Part shown: positions 1 through 5,084 of the stretch, in pieces | How the letters are laid out: each line of letters starts with the position of its first letter | Position numbering within the stretch: position 1 is the stretch's first letter | NCBI GenBank assembly: GCA_024280615.1 | Contig: JAJRPU010000096.1 | Span: 1-5,084 of the forward strand | DNA: 5,084 bases | Reading direction: 5' to 3' | Source of the DNA: Bacteroidota bacterium | Lineage (GTDB): Bacteria; Bacteroidota; Bacteroidia; JAADEI01 | Program-made: the position numbers and the translations under genes | The notes under the pieces: model-generated | Databases searched by the model: none | Seen by the model: the letters and a program-made list of their open reading frames with translations, nothing else | What the model was told of the DNA's origin: nothing

Positions 1-1408
1 CTATAACAAGGGTGTCAGAGGCTCCAGACCCACAAGCCACATTTCTAATAACATCAACAGATACCACTTTTATATCTGGTTGGGAAGGCAGAGGCACAAC
101 TTTTAGTGAATCAAAATGCCAGGAATCAAAACCAGCACCAGTACCGTTTCCTATGCGAAAACGAATTTTAATAGCAGCTGTGGCTGGACATATATATGTT
201 TCATTGTAATGCCAGCCTGGTGGCGTTGCCCCACCACCATTGTACAGTGCTATCCTGTGCCATGCAGTATCAAACCATTCCACTATTACACTATCACCAT
301 TATCGGGAGTTTCTCCACAGCCGCTTTCTCCAGGACGGTAATAATAAGATATTGCATACATAGAACCTGGTGTCACCTGTATATAAGGAGATTCAGCATA
401 CACACCTTGAACTCCCCATAATTGCAAGAAACCAGAATCAAGGGCACAGCCTCCTCCTGTAAAGTCAATAACTACATTAGTAGTATCATTAGTTACAAAA
501 CCACATCCCGTTCCCACATAAGACAACAAGGCAGGGTCATCAAATACTTCCAAATAAGGAGAGGGAACCACAGAACAAAGGGTAACAAATTGAGTATCTA
601 CTGATGCATTACCACCACAATAGGACCACACATAAAAATCATAGGTATTAGTCCAGTTGAGGCCTGTGATAGTATCGGGCGAAGAACCATCAGAAGTAAC
701 TATAGTTCCGGTTCCCGGGGTAAATCCAGAAAGCCCATATTCTATTTTAACTGAATCATAGGAACCCGAGTAAACTATTAATGCAGTGGTATTAGATAGC
801 CATGCGGCAGTGACGGGACCTGAAAACAGGCACGCAGAAAATACTATTACAGAATCTACTGCCCAATACCAGTCATTATTATCATGGTATATAAATCTTA
901 CTTTAAGATTGGGGTTCACGAAGGGAGTTATATCAAAAAGTTCCCATGCTGCATTATTACCCCATCCACCGACATCATTGCCATTTCCATACTTGACTAA
1001 TCTTTGCCACGTAGTTCCGTCAAACACTTCCACTATACCACTATCTCCTGAGCCCAAACTGTTATAATAGGTCAAATAGCCCAGATATACATTTCCTGTG
1101 GGGGCGGTAACAGAGATAACTGGGGTTTCAATAGTATCGCCTTGCGTACCCCCGGAATTATATCTAATGAATAAGAAATTTCCTTGTCCAAGGTCACTAC
1201 CAAGATAATTATCAGTTACTGTCCATGTAGAGTCATAGTTTAATGGAGGGGTTTGGTCTACTATTTGTCCTCCGTCTTTGAGCGTCCACCCTGCTGGTAT
1301 GGAACCTACGGCAGTGGTTCCGAAACCTTCTTGGAAATGGACAGTTTGAGCCCCTAACTGTGTAGCCATCATCAGCCCCGCAACAATCGTTAACCCTATC
1401 CTTCTCAT
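1..1408 (-). CDS. Secreted multi-domain surface protein (jelly roll - Fn3 - jelly roll), 3' end beyond window
   Basis: Partial: 469 codons are visible and the C-terminus lies off the left edge. The ATG at 1408 is the only ATG before residue 13 in this open frame, because an in-frame TAA lies seven codons upstream. Residues 1-20 form a signal peptide (Arg-Arg, hydrophobic core, LGA before Gln21). Residues about 23-190 resemble the cleaved-adhesin/choice-of-anchor-J (MAM-like) jelly roll: an EGF...IPAGWT opening, then IVEVFDGTTW, then VRFIYHDNNDWYWAVDSVIV. Residues about 193-279 are a fibronectin type III domain (VKIEYGLSGFTPGTGT, then DTITGLNWTNTYDFYVWSYC). Residues about 284-440 are a second jelly roll (VIVEWFDTAWHRI, AIKIRFRIG, FDSWHFDSLKVV). 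From about 444 a new Ig-like, perhaps CARDB, domain begins (PDIKVVSV, CGSGASDTLVI). Such Bacteroidetes proteins are usually exported by Sec and then secreted by type IX secretion through a C-terminal sorting domain, which cannot be checked here. The role is inferred as adhesion or glycan/surface binding. No catalytic residues are recognised. Confidence 0.88.
   Translation of the reverse strand, partial: MRRIGLTIVAGLMMATQLGAQTVHFQEGFGTTAVGSIPAGWTLKDGGQIVDQTPPLNYDSTWTVTDNYLGSDLGQGNFLFIRYNSGGTQGDTIETPVISVTAPTGNVYLGYLTYYNSLGSGDSGIVEVFDGTTWQRLVKYGNGNDVGGWGNNAAWELFDITPFVNPNLKVRFIYHDNNDWYWAVDSVIVFSACLFSGPVTAAWLSNTTALIVYSGSYDSVKIEYGLSGFTPGTGTIVTSDGSSPDTITGLNWTNTYDFYVWSYCGGNASVDTQFVTLCSVVPSPYLEVFDDPALLSYVGTGCGFVTNDTTNVVIDFTGGGCALDSGFLQLWGVQGVYAESPYIQVTPGSMYAISYYYRPGESGCGETPDNGDSVIVEWFDTAWHRIALYNGGGATPPGWHYNETYICPATAAIKIRFRIGNGTGAGFDSWHFDSLKVVPLPSQPDIKVVSVDVIRNVACGSGASDTLVI
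233..295 (-). repeat. Second copy of an internal domain repeat in the surface protein
   Basis: Residues 372-392 (DSVIVEWFDTAWHRIALYNGG...) mirror residues 122-142 (DSGIVEVFDGTTWQRLVKYGN..., encoded at 983-1045), 250 residues apart. The DNA is also alike at the start of each copy (GATAGTG-n-ATAGTGGAA). Together with the similar following strand (VRFIYHDN versus IRFRIGNG) and the closing DSVIV / DSLKV, this shows that the two jelly-roll domains are diverged copies of one module. Confidence 0.65.
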
Positions 1409-1419
1409 AGCATACTCAT
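1405..1419 (-). other. Four-codon leader mini-ORF overlapping the surface-protein start
   Basis: On the minus strand an ATG at 1419-1417 opens a frame reading Met-Ser-Met-Leu-stop. Its TGA (1407-1405) overlaps the start ATG of the surface-protein gene (1408-1406) in an ATGA arrangement. Three ATGs therefore fall within 14 bases. The mini-ORF is real as sequence. Whether it is translated or couples translation to the main gene is speculation, and the predicted transcript start is only a few bases upstream of it. Confidence 0.25.
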
Positions 1420-1429
1420 TTTCACTTTA

Positions 1430-1461
1430 CAAAGATAAGGCAAAAATTTTTTCCAGCAAAA
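1430..1461 (-). promoter_or_regulatory. Bacteroidetes-type sigma-ABfr promoter of the surface-protein gene
   Basis: Reading the minus strand, a TTTTG (-33 element; the TTG core is at 1459-1457) is followed by exactly 19 bases and then TATCTTTG (-7 element, 1437-1430). This matches the Bacteroidetes consensus TTG-N19-TAnnTTTG fully. The spacer holds an AAAAAATTTTT A/T tract (1452-1442). A start point five to nine bases downstream would give a leader of only about 13-17 nt before the ATG at 1408, and no Shine-Dalgarno sequence is present. This is the clearest regulatory element in the window and the best taxonomic clue. Confidence 0.82.
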
Positions 1462-1583
1462 TGTGTGCATCTGCTTGTCTAAAACATAAGTTTTATCAAT
1501 ACTATGCCTTCAGTTTCAACAAACCAGACCCTACCCAATTTTAAAATGAAACAAAATTTATAGATAATGCGTTAGATAATCTG

Positions 1584-2018
1584 ATGCCGAAAGTTTATAA
1601 GAAGATATTGGGTTTTATCTTGCTGTTGCTATTCTTCAGCAGCCATTCGTATTATCTATACTATCATCATTGTAGTAACAAGGATGTTTCCTACATAACC
1701 TTCGGAACTTCTAATTCAAAAGATGGTCCGTGCAATCACGATTTGCCCAAAAATTGTTGTGAGACAAATTCTCACTCTTGCACCAACTCATGCTGTTCAA
1801 TTGACGAGATTGCCTCTGACCTCATTATTATCAATGTAGAAAAAAGAATTTCAAAGCAAGATGAAGATTTTAATCCAGTTTTCTCTCCTGTCGCTATAAC
1901 TATTGAATATGCTTCTCCATTATTAATATATAATGTAAAGAATCCGCTTTCGTCATCAAGCATCAATATTTTCATAGCTGCATTAGACATCTTATCTTCA
2001 ATTCGTCTGATTTGTTAG
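1584..2018 (+). CDS. HYC_CC_PP-like Cys/His-rich exported protein (putative metal-homeostasis factor)
   Basis: A 144-residue protein with an N-terminal signal peptide or membrane anchor (basic MPKVYKK, hydrophobic core about residues 8-20). It has eight Cys (30, 50, 58, 59, 66, 70, 71, 144) and five His (21, 28, 29, 52, 65). The layout resembles the Bacteroidetes HYC_CC_PP family, small exported proteins often encoded beside CusA/CzcA pumps. The HYC motif appears as HHC (28-30) followed by a short strand (DVSYITFG). Two CC pairs (58-59 and 70-71) flank an HSC. The downstream PP position appears degenerate, as EYASPLLIYNV (108-118). The Cys/His cluster suggests soft-metal binding in the periplasm or envelope, which fits the cusA gene 159 bp downstream on the same strand. 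That function is inferred, because the family has no firmly established biochemistry that I know of. The ATG at 1584 starts directly at the signal peptide. No Shine-Dalgarno sequence and no clear TAnnTTTG promoter lies upstream. Confidence 0.7.
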   Translation: MPKVYKKILGFILLLLFFSSHSYYLYYHHCSNKDVSYITFGTSNSKDGPCNHDLPKNCCETNSHSCTNSCCSIDEIASDLIIINVEKRISKQDEDFNPVFSPVAITIEYASPLLIYNVKNPLSSSSINIFIAALDILSSIRLIC

Positions 2019-2177
2019 ATATTTAAAAATCATTCTCATCTCTTCTCTGCCCCACATTTTTTATCACTAATTCACAATAAGCCCTTGAGTTTTTTACAAT
2101 TCACAGAGGGGCAATCTAACCATCATATTTGGCTTAACAAATCTACATACGACAAGCATACCAAAAACAAAATAGCA
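2019..2177 (+). other. Intergenic gap between the Cys-rich gene and cusA
   Basis: 159 bp, AT-rich, with no open frame that looks coding and no convincing hairpin terminator. No good TTG-N19-TAnnTTTG promoter was found on the plus strand. The nearest -7 candidate is CATATTTG at 2124-2131, but it lacks a correctly spaced -33 element. Co-transcription of the two flanking genes is therefore plausible, though the gap is long for an operon. The last 20 or so bases before cusA are A-rich (ccaaaaacaaaatagca), as is common ahead of Bacteroidetes start codons. Confidence 0.4.
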
Positions 2178-5084
2178 ATGTTTAAAATTGTTAGAGCATT
2201 TTTAGACCACAGACTTTTGGCTTGGCTACTTTTAATTGTTGTTGTTGCAGGAGGACTTTATGTTTCTCCGCTTGAGTGGCGACCGTCTTGGTTCCCTTCT
2301 AATCCTGTTCCGGTTGATGCTATTCCAGACCTAGGTGAAAACCAGCAAATTATAATGACCCCATGGCCCGGCAGAAGCCCTCAAGATGTTGAGGACCAAA
2401 TCACTTATCCATTAGTAAGTTGGCTATTAGGCACGCCGGGAGTCAAGACAATTCGTTCAACATCAATGTTTGGATATTCATTCATATATGTCATCTTTGA
2501 AGAAGACATTGACTTTTATTGGTCTCGCTCCCGTTTGATTGAGAAGTTATCCAGCATTCCAGCTGGACTATTACCTGAAGGAGTTTGGCCCCAATTAGGT
2601 CCTGATGCCACTGCTCTTGGACAAGTGTTTTGGTACACATTAGAAGGGAGGGACCCGGAGACCGGTGAACCGGTTGGAGGCTGGGACCCTTGGGAACTCC
2701 GTGCTATACAGGATTTCTATGTTAGATATGCTCTTCAGAGTGTCCCGGGTGTTTCAGAGGTTGCCAGTGTGGGTGGCTTCGTGAAAGAATATCAGATTGA
2801 CCTTGACCCCATTGCTATGCGTGCCCACGGTGTAACACTAAAAGACGTAATTAAAGCTATCAAAGAGAGCAATGTTGAAGTGGGAGCCCAAACAATAGAA
2901 TTGAATAAAGTTGAATATTTCGTTCGGGGATTGGGATATGTAAAAAGTCTGAAAGATTTAGAAGAAGCTGTTGTTAAGGTTGTTGATAATGTTCCTATTC
3001 GCATTAAAGACATAGGATTCGTAACGATTGGTCCGGCTCCAAGGCGTGGTGGTCTGGACATGGGTGGCGTGGAGGCAGTTGGTGGAGTGGTCGCTATGAG
3101 ATATGGCGAAAACCCTAAGAAAGTAATTGATGCCGTAAAAGAAAAAATCAAGGAGATTCAACCTGGATTGCCTGTTAGGACCTTGCCAGATGGAAGAAAG
3201 TCTCAAATTACAATAGTTCCCTTTTATGATAGGACAGGACTTATCAACGAAACAATAGGAACAATAGAAAGGGCTCTGGAAGAAGAAATTCTTATTACAA
3301 TTATTGTAGTTCTTTTGTTGCTTTTCAACCTACGAGTTAGCTTTTTGGTTTCTGTACTAATTCCTATAGGAGTTTTAGCAGTTTTCATTCTTATGAAGGT
3401 CTTTAGCGTTCCTGCACATATAATGAGTATTCTTGGCATTGCTATTTCAATAGGTGTAATGGTTGATATTGGCATTGTGTTAACAGAAGTCATATTAAGG
3501 CACATAGAAGAAGATAAAGGGCTTCCTCGCTTAGAGGCTATATGGAACGGTGTCAAAGAAGTTTTGAGTCCCCTGCTCACTGCTCAACTAACAACCATTG
3601 TTAGCTTCTTGCCCGTTTTTGCCTTGGAAGCAAGCGAAGGAAGGTTATTTAAACCGGTTGCTATTACCAAGACTCTCGCTATGGCATCGGCTGTAGTGCT
3701 CGCCTCCCTATTAATTCCTGCCCTTGCATATTATGTTTTTGGTGAATACAAAAAGGCAAAAAATGCTATTCGCTTATTTGCGGGAATATTCCTTTTAATC
3801 TTAGGTATTTCGGCAATAACCAGTCACAACTGGTGGGGCATACTGGTCATTCTCCTCGGAACAATTGAAATAATTGTTGGTTTTTCTGGCTCATATAGTC
3901 AGTTCTTTAATAAAAGTCTAGCTTTCACACACTCCAAATGGTGGACAGCCATAACAGGTAATTTTACTAGGATTATTTTAATTGCCTTAATAGTAACTGC
4001 TATACTGGCACAGGAATGGATGCCTCTTGGACTGCAAAACTCTGAATTCACAAACTTCATATTTGTATTAATAGTTATCGGGGTCATTTTAGGCAGTTTG
4101 TTCATCTATACACGTATATTCAAAAATGCTGTTGTTTGGGCAATAAAACATAGTTGGCTTCCAACACTCTTTACTATAATACTTGTTATAATCGGATTTA
4201 CTGCATGGCACGGAGTCCCCAGAATACTGCAACATTTCGGAAAAACAGGCGAAAAGATTCTAAATAGTGATTTAGGGATTGCCCTTGCTAAAACATTCCC
4301 CGGATTCGGACGAGAATTTATGCCCCAATTTGACGAGGGCAGCTTCCTACTCATGCCTACTTTAATGCCTCACGCTGGGGTTGAAGAAGTTAAAGAAGTT
4401 ATTGCATTGCTTGACAGAAGGGTTATGAACATTCCCGAGGTGTATCAAGTGGTCGGCAAATGGGGACGTGTGGAATCAGCCCTTGACCCAGCCCCTATTT
4501 CAATGTTTGAAAACGTTGTCAATTTCAAAAGTGAGTATGTAACCGATGAGAGAGGTTATGTAGTAAGGTTCAAAGTTGATGAAGACGGTGCATTCATCCT
4601 AAAAGATGGCTCAAAATATAATCCAGACAAAGATGGTTTTAAAATCATAGACACTTCTCTGCTCATTAAGGACCCACAAGGCAAGCCCTTCAGACAATGG
4701 AGACCACATATCAAAACCACAGATGACATCTGGAAGGAAATTTCTAAACAAACTCAAGGGATACCGGGACTAACAGGCGCTCCCAAACTCGGACCCATAC
4801 AAACCAGAATCGTTATGTTACAAACAGGCATGAGAGCTCCAATGGGAATTAAGTTATTTGGACCGGACCTTCAAACCCTTGAAAAAGTATCCCTCCAAAT
4901 AGAACAAATCTTAAAAGAAGTTCCCGGTATTGAGCCCCCAACTGTTTATGCCGAGAGAGTCGTTGGAAAGCCATATTTAGAAATAAAATTTGATAGAAAA
5001 GCTCTTGCCAGATATGGGCTTACTATTGAACAAGCTAATAAATATGTTGAAATGCTCATCGGTGGAATGCCTTTATCCTATACC
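2178..5084 (+). CDS. cusA: CusA-family heavy-metal RND efflux pump, inner-membrane subunit (long form), 3' end beyond window
   Basis: Partial: 969 codons visible, C-terminus off the right edge. E. coli CusA is 1047 residues in total, so this is a markedly longer variant. The protein is the proton-driven inner-membrane pump of a tripartite metal exporter. TM1 is about residues 12-28, followed by the family stretch VDAIPDLGENQQIIMTPWPGRSPQDVEDQITYPL (46-79), GPDATALGQ (141-149) and EVASVGGFVKEYQIDLDP (194-211). TM2-TM6 lie about 372-522. TM4 reads LGIAISIGVMVDIGIVLTE, with Asp430 matching the CusA proton-relay Asp405. Met726, Met776 and Met880 align with the Cu(I)/Ag(I)-binding Met573, Met623 and Met672. 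Met416, Met428 and Met502 match the relay Met391, Met403 and Met486, while Met410 and Met501 are replaced by Leu435 and Ala517. TM4 lacks the extra Asp of CzcA, so monovalent Cu/Ag is likelier than Co/Zn/Cd. Two insertions occur: four predicted extra helices between TM6 and TM7 (about 531-646), and about 55 residues near 783-838. The ATG at 2178 gives the usual short N-terminus before TM1. Confidence 0.95.
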   Translation, partial: MFKIVRAFLDHRLLAWLLLIVVVAGGLYVSPLEWRPSWFPSNPVPVDAIPDLGENQQIIMTPWPGRSPQDVEDQITYPLVSWLLGTPGVKTIRSTSMFGYSFIYVIFEEDIDFYWSRSRLIEKLSSIPAGLLPEGVWPQLGPDATALGQVFWYTLEGRDPETGEPVGGWDPWELRAIQDFYVRYALQSVPGVSEVASVGGFVKEYQIDLDPIAMRAHGVTLKDVIKAIKESNVEVGAQTIELNKVEYFVRGLGYVKSLKDLEEAVVKVVDNVPIRIKDIGFVTIGPAPRRGGLDMGGVEAVGGVVAMRYGENPKKVIDAVKEKIKEIQPGLPVRTLPDGRKSQITIVPFYDRTGLINETIGTIERALEEEILITIIVVLLLLFNLRVSFLVSVLIPIGVLAVFILMKVFSVPAHIMSILGIAISIGVMVDIGIVLTEVILRHIEEDKGLPRLEAIWNGVKEVLSPLLTAQLTTIVSFLPVFALEASEGRLFKPVAITKTLAMASAVVLASLLIPALAYYVFGEYKKAKNAIRLFAGIFLLILGISAITSHNWWGILVILLGTIEIIVGFSGSYSQFFNKSLAFTHSKWWTAITGNFTRIILIALIVTAILAQEWMPLGLQNSEFTNFIFVLIVIGVILGSLFIYTRIFKNAVVWAIKHSWLPTLFTIILVIIGFTAWHGVPRILQHFGKTGEKILNSDLGIALAKTFPGFGREFMPQFDEGSFLLMPTLMPHAGVEEVKEVIALLDRRVMNIPEVYQVVGKWGRVESALDPAPISMFENVVNFKSEYVTDERGYVVRFKVDEDGAFILKDGSKYNPDKDGFKIIDTSLLIKDPQGKPFRQWRPHIKTTDDIWKEISKQTQGIPGLTGAPKLGPIQTRIVMLQTGMRAPMGIKLFGPDLQTLEKVSLQIEQILKEVPGIEPPTVYAERVVGKPYLEIKFDRKALARYGLTIEQANKYVEMLIGGMPLSYT

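Noticed and set aside
12..1067. Several plus-strand open frames of 60-101 codons.
   Set aside because: They lie opposite the continuous 469-codon minus-strand frame, which has a signal peptide, recognisable domains and a promoter. Their translations resemble no known proteins.
1561..1580. Direct repeat TAGATAAT (1561-1568 and 1573-1580) just before the Cys-rich gene, considered as an operator.
   Set aside because: Only 8 bp and AT-rich, with a 12-bp period and no known regulator match; easily chance.
1772..1990. Minus-strand 72-codon open frame opposite the Cys-rich gene.
   Set aside because: The plus-strand frame has a signal peptide, family-like motifs and a matching neighbour. The antisense frame has no recognisable features.
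2047..2115. Possible long-range stem pairing TGCCCC (about 2048-2053) with GGGGCA (about 2108-2113).
   Set aside because: Only six base pairs with a loop of more than 50 nt and no following U-tract; not credible as a terminator or riboswitch.
2085..2131. Possible promoter for cusA: TTG at 2085-2087 and CATATTTG at 2124-2131.
   Set aside because: The -7 element has a mismatch and the spacer is 36 bases rather than about 19.
2792..4354. Minus-strand open frames of 68-119 codons.
   Set aside because: They lie antisense to the cusA coding sequence, which is conserved throughout. Their compositions are those of shadow frames.
4620..4655. EF-hand or dockerin-like calcium loop at NPDKDG in the CusA insertion.
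   Set aside because: Positions 1, 3, 5 and 6 fit, but the required acidic residue at loop position 12 is Thr826 and position 8 is Lys, so it is not a canonical loop.

Overview
The window looks like a piece of a Bacteroidota (Bacteroidetes) genome. Three signs support this. A textbook Bacteroidetes promoter (TTG, 19 bp spacer, TATCTTTG) lies in front of the leftward gene. None of the three gene starts has a Shine-Dalgarno sequence. The proteins themselves (a multi-domain secreted jelly-roll/Fn3 protein, an HYC_CC_PP-like Cys/His-rich protein, and a long-form CusA) are typical of that phylum. The DNA is moderately AT-rich, and no mobile element, RNA gene or CRISPR array was seen.

Layout: positions 1-1408 (minus strand) hold the N-terminal 469 codons of a large secreted surface protein whose 3' end lies beyond the left edge. 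It consists of a signal peptide, a MAM/choice-of-anchor-J-like jelly roll, an Fn3 domain, a second jelly roll, and the beginning of a further Ig-like (perhaps CARDB) domain. Positions 1409-1583 are a divergent intergenic region carrying its promoter. Positions 1584-2018 (plus) encode a 144-residue exported Cys/His-rich protein. After a 159-bp gap, positions 2178-5084 (plus) encode the first 969 residues of a CusA-family heavy-metal RND efflux pump, which runs off the right edge.

The two rightward genes probably form the start of a copper/silver (or related soft-metal) resistance locus. The small Cys-rich protein would act in the cell envelope, and CusA is the proton-driven inner-membrane pump. 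The adaptor (CusB-like) and outer-membrane channel (CusC/TolC-like) genes are not in the window and would be expected downstream. The pump keeps all three Met residues that bind Cu(I)/Ag(I) in E. coli CusA. It also carries two large insertions relative to E. coli CusA: about 128 residues with four predicted extra membrane helices, and about 55 residues in the periplasmic pore domain beside the metal site. I believe a long CusA form of this kind is common in Bacteroidetes, so the insertions mark a poorly characterised variant rather than a wholly new system. The leftward surface protein appears to be an unrelated neighbour.
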